The notes: generated by a model from the letters alone, not told the origin. DNA of 64,000 nt from Streptomyces sp. HUAS CB01 (GCF_030406905.1 NZ_CP129137.1:8005257-8069256); one strand, 5' to 3'. Numbered from the stretch's first letter, positions 42,219 through 51,739 are shown. Translations and numbers: made by a program.

Positions 42219-42238
42219 TTGAAAATGAGTGTCATAAT
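42219..42238. promoter_or_regulatory. Possible Zur-like dyad
   Basis: TTGAAAATGAGTGTCATAAT contains ATGA-N3-TCAT with A-rich flanks, an AT-rich island in this GC-rich DNA. It resembles actinobacterial Zur/Fur-type boxes (TGAAAATGATTTTCA) but is imperfect. It has no intact gene attached, since IS fragments lie on both sides. Confidence 0.25.
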
Positions 42239-42254
42239 CGCATAACTGCTGAAG

Positions 42255-43096
42255 GTGGCCCGGTCCTCCTTTTACTCCTGGTTGGCCGGCGAGCAGGCCC
42301 GCGCCGCCCGCCGGACTGCCGACGACGCCCTGGCCCACGAGATCACCGGGTTGCACATCGCCTCCCGGTGCGCCTACGGGGTGCCGCGGATCCATGCCGA
42401 GTTGCGCAGGCTGGACCGGCGGGTCAACCGCAAGCGAGTGGAGCGGATCATGCGTCAGCGCGACATCGCCTGGGTCACCCGGCGCAAGCGCCGGTCGCTG
42501 ACCCGTCCGGCGAAGAGGGCAGTGCCCGCCGCAGACCGGATCGGCCGCGACTTCACGGCCGACGCCCCGGGCCGGAAACTGGTCGGTGACATCACCGACA
42601 TCCCCACCGACGAGGGCTGGCTGTATCTGGCGACCTGGCTGGACCTGGCCACCCGCGAGATCGCCGGCTACTCGATGGCCGATCACCGCCGCGCCTCCCT
42701 GGTGGTCGACGCGCTGACGATCACCGTCGGACGCGACCGGCTCCAGCCCTGCTGCGTCGTGCACTCGGACCGCGGAGCGGAGTACACCTCTGACGAACTC
42801 CGCCGGGAATTACGCAGGTTGGGACTACGGCATAGCATGGGCCGAACCGGATCGTGCTGTGGCAATGCCGCCGCCGAGAGCTTCTTCGCACTGCTCAAAG
42901 ACGAGATCGGCACCCGCCGCTGGCCCGACCGGACCACTGCCCGCGCGGAGATCTTCGCCTTCATCGAGAGACCCGCAACAGGGTCATCGAGACCTTCTAC
43001 AACCGCAGACGACTGCGGAAGCATCCGGCCTGGGGGTACCTCACCCCACGGGAGATCCGACAGCGACACGAGCAAGAACACGCCCTCGCAGCGTAA
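42255..43096 (+). pseudogene. IS3-family transposase orfB, 5'-truncated and frameshifted
   Basis: Plus-strand sequence begins inside orfB (SSFYSWLAGEQARAARRTAD). It holds the HTH_21-type region (YGVPRIHAELRRLDRRVNRK) and the DDE core (GDITDIPTDEGWLYLATWLD; HSDRGAEYTS; ESFFALLKDE). At about 42966-42970 a duplicated AG shifts the frame; the correct end (TRNRVIETFYNRRRLRKHPA ... EQEHALAA) continues in the next frame to 43096. The element cannot make an active transposase. Confidence 0.85.
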
Positions 43097-43488
43097 GCAA
43101 CGAGTGTCCAGCGTCACGGGGTAGTCCAGGCATGGACTGCTGGAGCTGTGCTGCTTCTTCGCATCGCGGCCCATCCGCTAGGACGACACGCGTGGACGTG
43201 TGGCCCGAACGTCAGCGGCCGGCCATCGTGACACCGTACTGGAACGAACGAACAGGTCGGTGGTTGTTTGGGAGCCATTCCGGCGGTGGGTTCGGGAGCC
43301 AGTCCTGGAGGTCGGTGGTCTTCTGCGGCGGGGTAGGAGTTGGTCCGTTTGGTCGGCTCTCCGAGGTGGTGGGCGCTCGGTGTTGGTGGGCGTGTTCGCT
43401 GGGCCGGAAGTTGGCGGGTTTGGCTGCGGGGGGTTTAGCGATGGTTCTACGGTATCCGTGTTGATGTGATGACTGCTCAGGTCATGGG
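43097..43488. other. Intergenic region, no gene recognised
   Basis: About 390 bases between the IS3 remnant and the Trypco2 gene. One 89-codon frame (43200-43469) gives a low-complexity Gly/Val/Arg/Trp product and is rejected. The stretch probably holds the end of the IS and the promoter of the Trypco2/STAND pair. Confidence 0.4.
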
Positions 43489-43830
43489 GTGGGTGTGGTG
43501 GACATTCCGCTGGTAGATGCGGTGGCGGCAGTGCGTGACGAGCTGATCGCGGCGGCGGCGTTGGGCGCAGACCATGCGGATGTGGTGTTCGCGGTCGGGC
43601 CGGTGGCGATGGAGTTCGAGGTCGAGTTGCGGGCGGACGCGAAGGCGACGGCCGGGTTCAAGCTATGGGCTGTGGGCGCCGGCACGGAGGCGAGGGTGTC
43701 GCGCGGTCGCACGCATCGGGTGTCGTTCACGTTGACGCCTAGGAACGTTCACGGCGGAGACCTGCTGGTCAGCGGTGCATCGGGACGCCCGTCCGGCCCG
43801 GGGGACAACTCCGACCGTCTTCCGGACTGA
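43489..43830 (+). CDS. Trypsin-co-occurring domain (Trypco2) protein
   Basis: 113 residues; GTG starts at 43489, 43495 and 43498 are all possible. VVDIPLVDAVAAVRDELIAA, FAVGPVAMEFEVELRADAKA and FKLWAVGAGTEARVSRGRTH, then RVSFTLTP, follow the Trypco2 pattern (I-P-L-x-D-A-I-x-x-L-R-x-E-L ... G-P-V-x-x-E-F). The domain was named for lying next to trypsin-like proteases and STAND NTPases in proposed bacterial immune or conflict systems. It lies 78 nt upstream of exactly such a gene. Its biochemical role is unknown; a regulator or effector-recruiting adaptor is inferred. Confidence 0.8.
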   Translation: MGVVDIPLVDAVAAVRDELIAAAALGADHADVVFAVGPVAMEFEVELRADAKATAGFKLWAVGAGTEARVSRGRTHRVSFTLTPRNVHGGDLLVSGASGRPSGPGDNSDRLPD

Positions 43831-43908
43831 CACAGACACCGCTGGGTAAGGCCATCCGTCCCTGGCCGGGGGACGCCAGGTATGCCGCACTTTATGGGGA
43901 GCTGAGGG

Positions 43909-46900
43909 GTGGAGCGGGCACGTTTGATGGGGGTGACCTGGCAGGGGCATCCCGGCTCGGGGTACGCGGTTGGCGGGCGGCTGGTGCTGACGTCGGCGCA
44001 CCTTGTGACCCGGGTGGGCGAGCGGGTGGAAGTGTTCCAGCCGGGGGGCAATCGCACGTTCGACGGGCGGGTGGTATGGTGCGGCGCGCCGGACGGCCGC
44101 GACGACGCCGCGCTGGTCTTGGTCGACGACGATCCCCTGTGGCGGGCGCCGTCAGGGCCGGTGCGGTGGGGGCGTCTGGTGACCGACCGGCCCGGCACCG
44201 GCTGTGAGACCTGGGGCCTCCCGGACGTGGCCCAGCGCCCGGTGGCTACTGCCAACGCCCCTGTGGGCAACACCCTACGGTCCGAGAGCAGCTCTGAAAC
44301 CGACAGCCCTGAAACCGAGCAGGTTCGGGGCGAGGTGAACCCGGGTACCGGGATGGTCGGCAACAAGTACGTGATGTACCTGCCCCGGGACACCCCGCAG
44401 TGGTCGCGCCCGGGCTCGCCGTCGCCGTGGGGTGGCCTGTCCGGGGCAGCGGTCGTCTGCGATCGCCTGCTCATCGGTGTAGTGGCCGCCGACCGGGCAC
44501 ATTCCGCGCACGGGCAGCTCAACGTCGTGCCCGCCTACGTTTTGCATCACAACCCCGCCTTCCGCAACGCGCTCGCCGAACACAGCGGCGGTGGGCAGGG
44601 CCTGGAGGCGGTGGAGTTCCAGAACCTCGCCGATGTCGCGGCAACCACGCCCCCGGACGGGTTGGCCTCGCCCGCGGCGCTGCTGCAGGCCGGGCGACAG
44701 ACCGTCCCCTTCCTCGGTCGTGAGGATCTGTTGAACGAGCTGAAGTCGTGGTGCGCTCGTGCCGGCTTCGGGGCGTGGCTGCTGCACGGGCCCGGCGGAC
44801 AGGGCAAGACCCGCCTCGCCCACCAGCTCGCCAGCCTCCTGGCCGAAGACAGCTGGGCCGTGCTGTGGCCGCGCCCCGGCGCCTCCCCTGACCAGCTGCG
44901 GGAGATCCGGCATGCGGCGAAACCCCTCCTGGTCATCCTTGACTACGCCGAGAACCGCCTCGAGCAGCTCACCGCCCTGATCGAGGCCGCCGCCGAACAC
45001 CCCGGCACCACACCGCTCAAGGTCTTGCTGCTGGCCCGTACCGACGGCGACTGGTGGGCCCGCGCGAAGACCGTCAGCCGACTCGCCGAGGACTACCTCG
45101 GCACCGCCCCCGCCCGTCTCTTGCCCCCGCTGGAAGAGCAGCCGACCGACAGGCCACAGGCATACCGCGCGGCCGCCCTCGCCCTCGCCATCGCCCTCCC
45201 TCAGGTGCAGGGCTGCGCCCGGGACGACTGGCCGGCCAAGGCCGAGGGTCTCTCAGCACCCCGGCTCGACGACGACGGCTACGGCAACGCGCTCACCCTC
45301 CACATGACCGCTCTCGCAGACCTCCTCGACACCGTCGCACCGGCGGGATCGTCAGCACGTGCCGAGGGCAATGTGGTGCCGCAGGGGGCGGAGGGCGTGG
45401 AGGACCGGCTACTCGGCCACGAGAGCCGCTACTGGCACCAGACTGCCGCCACCTGCGGCCTGTCACCCGGGTTGAGCCCAACCTCCCTAGAGACGGCGCT
45501 CGCTGCCGCCCACCTGGTCGGCGCCGCCGACCGCGAACAGCTCGACCAGACCTGGCGCCGACTCCCCGCACTCGCCGACCAGGCCCGGGACCTCCGCGAC
45601 TCCGTCACTGCCTGGATCGCCGCTCTCTACCCGCCCTCCGCCCCGGGCGGGTCCTGGGGCAGCCTCCAACCCGACCGTCTCGCCGAACGCCACATCGGGC
45701 GCGTCCTGGACGCCGGCCCCGCCCTCGCCGAGCACCTCCTCCACGGCGCCGACGACACACAAACAGCCCAGCTACTGACCCTCTACAGCCGTGCCGCCGC
45801 CCACCGGGTCTTCCACGGCCGGCTCGACACCCACCTAACGGGTCTGTGCACACGCCACCACAAAGAACTCGCCAGCCAGATCATCGCCACGGCCACCCGG
45901 ACCAACCATCCCGAGCCCCTGATCACCGCCCTCGACGTCATTGCCACGGACCCCGCCACTCCCCTCGACGATCTCACCGCCTTCTCCCGCCTGTGGCCAA
46001 ACTTCAGCAGCCGCCTCGCCCCCTCGGGTACCCGTCTCACCCGGGCCATCACCGACCGGTACCGCCAGCTCGTGGGAGAGGACCCGGACACCCCCCTGCC
46101 TTCCCTGGCCCAGTCCTTGCACAACCTCTCCCTCCGGCTGGGGGAGGTAGGGCGCCACAAGGAGGGCCTGGCCGCGATCCAGGAGGCGGTCCGCATCCGC
46201 CGCGCGCTCGCCGAAGAGGACCCGGTCACCTTCCTGCCCGACCTCGCCATGTCCCTGAACAGCCTCTTCGCCCGGTTGATGGGGGTAGGGGGCCACGAGG
46301 AGGCACTGGCCGCGATCCAGGAGGCCGTCCGCATCCGCCGCGCGTTCGCCGAGGAGGACCCGGACGCCTTCCTGGCCGATCTCGCCATGTCGCTGGATAA
46401 CCTCTCGTGCGGGTTGGGGAAGGTGGGGCGTCACGAGGAGGGCCTGGCCGCGGCCCAGGAGGCCGTGAGCCACTACCGCGTTCTCACCCAGGCAGACCCG
46501 AATCCGAACATTCACCTGCCAGCATTCGCCCGATCCCTGCACAACCTTTCCACCCGGTACAGGGAGGTAGGGCCGCAGACAGAGGGCTTGACCGCGATCG
46601 AGGAGGCCGTGCGCATCCTCCGCACACTGGCCGAGGCCAACCCGGACGCCCATCTGCCTGACTTCTCCGCATCCCTGGACTTCTTCTCCGTCTACTTGGG
46701 GGAGATGGGGCGGCAGGAGGAGGGCCTGGCCGCGATCCAGGAGGCCATCCGCATCGACCGTGTTCTCGCCGAGGCTAATCCCGACGCTTTTCTGCCTGGC
46801 TTCGCCATGGGTCTGAACAACCTCTCCCTCCAGTTAGGGGAGGCGGGGCGCTGGGAGGAGGGCCTGGCCGCGGTCGAGGAGGCCGCCTGTCATTTCTCTG

Positions 46901-47262
46901 TGCTCGCCCGAGCGGACCCGGACGCCTTCCTTCTCGATCTCGTCAGGTCCCTGAACAACCTCTCGCGACTATTGTGGGAGGTGGGGCAGTGGGAGCAGAG
47001 TCTGGCCGAGGCCCAGGAGGCCCTGCGCTACATCCGCGTTCTCGCCCAGGCGTACCCGGACGCTCACCTGCCAGGCCTCGCCGAGTCCCTGCACAGCCTC
47101 TCCATCAACCTTGGGAAGGTGGGGCGGCAGGAGGAGGGCCTGGCCGCAATCCAGGAAGCCGTTCGCATCCGCCACGTCCTCACGCGGGCTTGCCCGGAAC
47201 TGTTCGAAGACGAGCTGCGGAATTCGCTGGGGGTAGCTGCCTGGTTTGAGTCCCTTCAGTAG
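43909..47262 (+). CDS. Trypsin-like protease / STAND NTPase / TPR protein
   Basis: 1,117 residues from GTG 43909 (GGGGAG site). Residues 1-235: trypsin-like protease with His31 (TSAHLV), Asp66 (RDDAALV) and Ser178 (GGLSGAAV), so the triad appears complete. Residues about 262-700: STAND-type NTPase with Walker A GPGGQGKTR (about 294-302), Walker B LLVILDYAE (about 340) and a sensor-like VLLLARTDGDWW; the remainder is helical. Residues about 730-1117: eight TPR-like units of about 48 residues (LGEVGRHKEGLAAIQEAVRI type). There is no membrane segment. Family knowledge: STAND proteins oligomerise on ligand binding and activate a fused effector, here a protease. Inference: an anti-phage or cell-suicide sensor working with the Trypco2 protein. 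Confidence 0.85.
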   Translation: MERARLMGVTWQGHPGSGYAVGGRLVLTSAHLVTRVGERVEVFQPGGNRTFDGRVVWCGAPDGRDDAALVLVDDDPLWRAPSGPVRWGRLVTDRPGTGCETWGLPDVAQRPVATANAPVGNTLRSESSSETDSPETEQVRGEVNPGTGMVGNKYVMYLPRDTPQWSRPGSPSPWGGLSGAAVVCDRLLIGVVAADRAHSAHGQLNVVPAYVLHHNPAFRNALAEHSGGGQGLEAVEFQNLADVAATTPPDGLASPAALLQAGRQTVPFLGREDLLNELKSWCARAGFGAWLLHGPGGQGKTRLAHQLASLLAEDSWAVLWPRPGASPDQLREIRHAAKPLLVILDYAENRLEQLTALIEAAAEHPGTTPLKVLLLARTDGDWWARAKTVSRLAEDYLGTAPARLLPPLEEQPTDRPQAYRAAALALAIALPQVQGCARDDWPAKAEGLSAPRLDDDGYGNALTLHMTALADLLDTVAPAGSSARAEGNVVPQGAEGVEDRLLGHESRYWHQTAATCGLSPGLSPTSLETALAAAHLVGAADREQLDQTWRRLPALADQARDLRDSVTAWIAALYPPSAPGGSWGSLQPDRLAERHIGRVLDAGPALAEHLLHGADDTQTAQLLTLYSRAAAHRVFHGRLDTHLTGLCTRHHKELASQIIATATRTNHPEPLITALDVIATDPATPLDDLTAFSRLWPNFSSRLAPSGTRLTRAITDRYRQLVGEDPDTPLPSLAQSLHNLSLRLGEVGRHKEGLAAIQEAVRIRRALAEEDPVTFLPDLAMSLNSLFARLMGVGGHEEALAAIQEAVRIRRAFAEEDPDAFLADLAMSLDNLSCGLGKVGRHEEGLAAAQEAVSHYRVLTQADPNPNIHLPAFARSLHNLSTRYREVGPQTEGLTAIEEAVRILRTLAEANPDAHLPDFSASLDFFSVYLGEMGRQEEGLAAIQEAIRIDRVLAEANPDAFLPGFAMGLNNLSLQLGEAGRWEEGLAAVEEAACHFSVLARADPDAFLLDLVRSLNNLSRLLWEVGQWEQSLAEAQEALRYIRVLAQAYPDAHLPGLAESLHSLSINLGKVGRQEEGLAAIQEAVRIRHVLTRACPELFEDELRNSLGVAAWFESLQ
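46105..47205 (+). repeat. Tandem TPR-coding repeat, eight units of about 144 bp
   Basis: The coding strand repeats GGGGGAGGTGGGGCG(C/G)... GAGGGCCTGGCCGCG-type sequence every 144-147 bp, eight times. The protein units are L-G-x-x-G-R-x-E-E-G-L-A-A-I-Q-E-A-V-x-I-R. The nucleotide identity between units is high enough to permit slippage or recombination, which would change the number of sensor repeats. Units 2 (MGVGGHEEAL) and 7 (WEVGQWEQSL) are the most divergent. Confidence 0.75.
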
Positions 47263-47519
47263 CCAGGTGGTGTCGTCCAGCGGAGGCGTGCGCAACCATT
47301 CCGGCCGATGCCAGCCGTCAGCCTGCCAACCGTTCCACGCCCCCACGCATGTTCGAGTGAATCTACAAGCAGCCACAGCTGAATTCACAAGTTCACTAAT
47401 GGCTCTCACTCGGTCTGCCCGAGTGGCTCTCATTCAGCCTCTCGCAAACACCGGATGGCGCCCGACGGTCTACCCGGCCGAACTCGCCCAAGCGAACCGC
47501 AAGACCTCAAGCACACGCC

Positions 47520-47897
47520 GACGGCGAAGTGGGGCTGGACGAGGCCAGGTACTTCACGCCCTACCAGAACATCTTTCCGGTGCCCCCTCTTACGAGGACT
47601 GCGCGCTTGTCGAGTACGACCCGGCTGCTTTGGCGATCGGTGGCGACCTGCTGGTGCCGACCCAGTTGAGCGCCGTGGACAACATGCCCAACGAGCCGCT
47701 GCGCAAGACCATCGAGACGGCGCAGAAGGAGTACGACATCACGGTCCGGGCCGCAGCGCTCACCGCGTGGGCCGAGGCCCTCATCTCCCGCGACATCGGC
47801 AATGAGATGGCCGAGCACTACCTGGGCGCGCTCGTCTCCCCCTCCACCGGACGGTCGATGCGGCCACCGCACCCAGGGGCAACCAGGCCATCCGGGC
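47520..47897 (+). pseudogene. Remnant of an unrecognised gene, frameshifted
   Basis: Sense-like coding appears first in one frame (GEVGLDEARYFTPYQNIFPV) and from about 47588 in another (YEDCALVEYDPAALAIGGDL, LVPTQLSAVDNMPNEPLRKT, IETAQKEYDITVRAAALTAW, AEALISRDIGNEMAEHYLGA). The second segment has normal helical composition and codon bias. It ends at the IS5 element. No family recognised; probably the middle of a gene cut by the insertion and adjoining deletions. Confidence 0.4.
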
Positions 47898-47901
47898 CTA
47901 A

Positions 47902-48750
47902 GAGGTCGTCTCATTTGGCCTGTTCGATAGTCTGCGGTCGTGGGGATCGTGGAGCGTCTGGTGCCGGATGAGTTGTGGGAGTTGTTCGAGCGGGTGGTGC
48001 CGCCTGCTCCGACGCGGCCGCAGGGTGGCGGCCGACGACGGTACGGGGACCGCGAGGTGCTGGCGGCGATCGTCTTCGTGGCCACGTCGGGCTGTACATG
48101 GCGGCAGTTGCCGCCATCGTTCGGCCCGTCCGGGCCGACGGCCCATCGCCGGTTCACCGAGTGGAGCAAGGCGCGGGTGTGGGCCAAGCTCCATCGCCTG
48201 GTGCTGGACGAGCTCGGCGCGCGGGGCGAGCTGGATTGGAGCCGGTGTGCGATCGACTCGGTGAACATGCGGGCCCTGAAAGGGGGGACCTGACAGGTCC
48301 GAATCCTGTCGACCGGGGCAAGAAGGGTTCGAAAGTACACTTGATCACCGAGCGGACCGGTCTGCCCCTCTCCATCGGCATCTCCGGCGCCAACCTGCAC
48401 GACAGCCAGGCCCTCGAACCCCTCGTCCGAGGCATCCCGCCGATCCGCTCCCGACGCGGGCCCCGCAGGCGCCGACCGGGCAAGCTCCATGCCGACAAGG
48501 GCTACGACTACGACCACCTGCGCCGATGGTTACGCGGACGGGGCATCACCCATCGCATCGCCCGCAAGGGCATCGAGTCGTCCACGCGGCTCGGCCGCCA
48601 CCGCTGGACCGTCGAACGGACGATGGCCTGGCTCGCCGGCTGCCGCCGCCTCCACCGACGCTACGAGCGCAAGGCCGACCACTTCCTCGCCTTCACCAGC
48701 ATTGCCTGCACCCTCATCTGCTATCGCAGACTCACCAAATGAGACGACGT
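47902..48750 (+). mobile_element. IS5-family insertion sequence, near intact
   Basis: Ends carry matching inverted repeats: left AGGTCGTCTCATTTGG (47903-47918) and right, read inward, ACGTCGTCTCATTTGG (48750-48735). CTAA flanks both sides (47898-47901 and 48751-48754) and may be the target duplication. The interior encodes an IS5-type DDE transposase in two overlapping frames. About 850 bp, the usual size. A second, much older copy of the family lies at 51.8-52.1 kb. Confidence 0.8.
47940..48742 (+). CDS. IS5-family transposase, made by -1 frameshift
   Basis: The first frame (GTG 47940 to TGA 48293) encodes the DUF4096-type N-terminus (VPDELWELFERVVPP, TSGCTWRQLPPSFGPSGPTA). The second runs to TGA 48742 with the DDE part (GSKVHLITERTGLPLSIGIS, ADKGYDYDHLRRWLRG, VERTMAWLAGCRRLHRRYER). 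The first frame contributes the first Asp (CAIDSVNMRALKGG). The overlap contains AAAGGGGGG at about 48281-48289, a plausible slippery site, and the frames differ by -1, as in many IS5 relatives. Activity is likely if the slip works. Confidence 0.8.
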
Positions 48751-48752
48751 CT

Positions 48753-49514
48753 AACTCCGGTGCTCCTTACGCAACCTGGGCGGCCGTCGGCGCACTGTTG
48801 AAGGACGACAACGGTGCGGTCGCAGATCAGGCTTTGGTGCTGATTCCCGCGTCACAGCTGGTCATGGAGGACACCTGGCATACAGCCGGGATGCGGGGCA
48901 CCGCCAGTAACACCCTCGTGGGTGAATCCGTCTTCGTTCCAGAGCACCGAGTCCTGTCTGTTCCGGCAGCTTCGGAGGGCCACTACCCGCGTACGGCCCG
49001 CGAGGAGGTCCTGTACGGCGCTTCCTTCGGCCCCATGTTGCTGCTGTGCCTGCTCGGCCCGCTGCTTGGACTGGGCAAAGCGGCTCTGGACGTTGTGGTG
49101 CACGCTGCCGCCTCCAAGCCACTGTCGTTCACCGTCCACGGCCGGCAATCGGACTCGGTGGGTATTCAGCTGCAGGTGGCCGAGGCCGCGATGAAGATCG
49201 AGACGGCCCGGCTGCATACACACCAGGCGACTGTCCAGGTCGACCAGGCCGCCGCAGCCGGTCCGTTGGACTACCCAGCGCGCACCCGGCTGAGGGCCCA
49301 GGCGGGCTACGCGGCTCGGCAGATAATCGAGGCCATAGCCATCCTGCTGGACGCGCACGGAGCCTCCGCCTTTGCCGAGACAAGCATTCTGCAGCGCATT
49401 TGGCGCGACGCCAACACCGCGGCACGACATGCCGGGCTGATCCCCGCCGTCGGCCTGGAGGTCTATGGCAAGACATTGCTCGGTGTGAACGAGCGCGTGA
49501 GTCTCATGGTTTGA
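48753..49514 (+). pseudogene. Acyl-CoA-dehydrogenase-like gene, C-terminal two thirds only
   Basis: Directly after the IS5 end the frame reads APYATWAAVGALLKDDNGAV, then MEDTWHTAGMRGTASNTLVG (the conserved W-x-x-x-G-M-R-G-T-x-S beta-domain motif). It continues SVFVPEHRVL, GLGKAALDVVVHAAASKPLS and LQRIWRDANTAARHAGLIPA with a normal stop at 49514. The N-terminal 140 or so residues are missing and are not found before the IS, so a deletion accompanied the insertion. The C-terminal R-D-A-N-T-A-A-R-H suggests an HsaA/HpaB-like flavin monooxygenase. Confidence 0.78.
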
Positions 49515-49667
49515 CATCAACTGGTCGGCCTCGATGAGCCTCACCTGAACCGGGGGATTGGCCGCATTGCAGCCAAGATCATCGTGAATGGCGGGGTCAG
49601 GGCGGCGATCAAGTCGACAAATCCCACTCTGCTGAGCCAAGACATCAGAACACCGACGGAGAATGCC

Positions 49668-50108
49668 ATGTCCGAAGAGACGCTGTCAGACATCGAGGAG
49701 ATCAAGAAGCTCAAGGCGCGCTACTGCCGCTTCGTCGACACGCGCAACTGGGAGGGTCTGCGGGCCCTGTTTACCGACGCTGCTCGCTCCACCCTCGGGG
49801 GCGACGATCAGTCCGTCGAGGAGTTCGTCTCCCTCGCCCGGGAGTGGCTGGCCGATTCGACGAGCGTGCACAGCGTGAGCATGCCGGAGATCGAGATCAC
49901 CGGCACCCACACGGCCCGTGGAATCTGGGGTATGGAAGACATAGTGACCTTCCCTTGTCGCCCCGGCGAGGCGCCCAAAGGCATCCACGGCTGGGGACAC
50001 TACAAGGAGGAATACCGCAAGGTGAACGACCACTGGTTGATCCACCGGATGGACCTCCAGCGTCTGCGGCTCGACCCCCTTGAGGGCGGCTTCCCCGACG
50101 ACGACTGA
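49668..50108 (+). CDS. SnoaL-like (NTF2-fold) protein
   Basis: 146 residues from ATG 49668 (GGAGAATG upstream). DIEEIKKLKARYCRFVDTRN, WEGLRALFTDAARSTLGGDD, HSVSMPEIEITGTHTARGIW and YRKVNDHWLIHRMDLQRLRL follow the SnoaL_4 / nuclear-transport-factor-2 pattern. Members include polyketide cyclases, dehydratases and hydroxylation partners. It follows the truncated dehydrogenase by 150 nt and may once have worked with it. No mutation is visible. Confidence 0.82.
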   Translation: MSEETLSDIEEIKKLKARYCRFVDTRNWEGLRALFTDAARSTLGGDDQSVEEFVSLAREWLADSTSVHSVSMPEIEITGTHTARGIWGMEDIVTFPCRPGEAPKGIHGWGHYKEEYRKVNDHWLIHRMDLQRLRLDPLEGGFPDDD

Positions 50109-50917
50109 CGGCTGGAAACCGCTACGGCACGGCAGTCGGGAACGGAGCACGGTGCGCGACCGCGTGACCTGCGCGGCGGCCTGGGGTACCTGCTGGGAAT
50201 TCCATAGCGGGCTGGCTAGAAGCCCGGGGGCCGGCAGGCGTAGTCCCGTCGTGCTCACCGCGCGGCAGACGCACCGTCCGGTGTCCTGGACGGTGCGCGG
50301 CCGCAGCACCATGGGCGGCGCGGGCTTTCGTTGGTGCGCTTCGGGCGGTCGCCACGTCCCGCCATCGCGGAGCATGTGCACTCATCCGCTCATCCCGCCC
50401 AACCCGTAAGCGGCGGACGCGGATCAGCGCTTCGGGCCCCGTGCTCGCGGTCGACCGGTTCGATCTGAAAATCTCGCCGGGGATGTTCTGCGGCATCCTC
50501 TGCCCCCTGCGGCAGGCGCCAGTCATGAACTAGTACACCGGACGGGAGATCGGCGGCTGACGGATGTGGGCGGGCGATCCGCAGGAGATCCTCAAGGGCA
50601 CTTATCATCGCGTCCGCCGATTGGAGTTGGGCGCTGCCTCTGTCAGGCCCGCGGATGCGGTGTTCGGCGCGCTGATCGCAGTCAACGCCCAGGCCTGGAC
50701 GGCACGACCCCGTGGCAGTCTCGCGTACCCGATCCCTTACCGGATGCTCGGTGCGGGACGCGGCGCGATCGCGAACGCCGGAGCCTGCTTCAGGGAGGCC
50801 GGGGAACCGGTCGGCGGGGACCGTGCGCCCGTCGCGTCCACTTGCATGCGGTGAACACGCCGGCTGGTGGTGAGTCGCCACTGCCAGCGACTCATCACCA
50901 CACTTCAAACCGCTACT
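50109..50917. other. Region without intact gene
   Basis: About 800 bases between the SnoaL gene and the protease remnant. Frames on both strands are short or of unnatural composition. One minus-strand stretch (about 50520-50620, MISALEDLLRIARPHPSAAD) has gene-like codon use but no known family. Probably decayed sequence. Confidence 0.35.
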
Positions 50918-51640
50918 TCAACCCGAAGTGCGAGCCAGCGTCTGACTCATGCTGTTTCCCTTCGTGTCATGCGCAGTGGTACGCAGGCTTGCGAAACGAG
51001 CCTTGTGCGGGCCGTCGAGTTGTGCCTTCCGGCCGCCGCCGGATTGCCGTAGCGTCGTCTTGCGCCACTGGCACCGTCGTCATCTGAGATCTCCCGCGGC
51101 ACCGGGCGGATCGCTTCCACGCCCGCGGCTCCCTCCATGTGCGAGGGAGTGACCGCCAGCCCGGTCCGCCGGTGCGCCTTGCCGGACAGGTCGGTGGGCA
51201 CCACGTAGTCGAGCTGCACCAACGGCAGAGGCGTGGAAGCCGTGTGGTCCGTGGTGCCGGAAGTGAAGTCACACTCGGTGCGCGTGCGGGTCGAGTACGG
51301 ACGATCAGGCAGATTCCGCCGGCCCTCGAGTACAAGGCGGTAGGGCAGGGCTCGGGTGCCACGCCGTCGTCGGTGATGATGTGTTCGTTGACGTCCTTGC
51401 CGAGGAGCCGGTCGCCCTGGTACAGGGAGATCTTTGAGGTGTCCCCGGCGGCCGAACCGACGCCCGCGTGAGCGCCGGAGTCTCCCCAGGCTGGCAAGAC
51501 GGACGTCCTGATGATGTCGCTGGTGCGGAAGGGAGCCCGCAACCTGATGCCATCGTTGACGGGCCTCGGACGCTGGATGGGTGAGAACCAGTTCGCGCTC
51601 GTGCTACCGCGCGGCTTGTGGGGGCGCACGGCGCTCCGCT
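50918..51640 (-). pseudogene. Subtilisin-like (S8) peptidase, C-terminal remnant
   Basis: Minus-strand pieces in several frames rebuild the C-terminal part of a large secreted S8 peptidase: IRLRAPFRTSD, TSKISLYQGDRLLGKDVNEH, ECDFTSGTTDHTASTPLPLV, QLDYVVPTDLSGKAHRRTGL, VTPSHMEGAAGV. The last 30 residues are intact in another frame (GPHKARFASLRTTAHDTKGN, SMSQTLARTSG) to TGA 50918-50920. At least three frameshifts. The catalytic domain is absent. Confidence 0.7.
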
Positions 51641-51739
51641 GGCCGAGGTCGGCCGTGGTCGCGTCGGGGACCAGCGGACGGCGGGCCGGCTGTTATCCAT
51701 GAGGTCAATGTCCCCTGCCTCGCGACCGGGGTGGCGTTG

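Noticed and set aside
43200..43469. 89-codon frame before the Trypco2 gene
   Set aside because: Gly/Val/Trp/Arg repeats typical of non-coding G-rich DNA.
46105..47205. CRISPR-like periodic repeats
   Set aside because: Periodicity of about 144 bp is coding (TPR units) and in frame; there are no short repeat/spacer units anywhere in the window.
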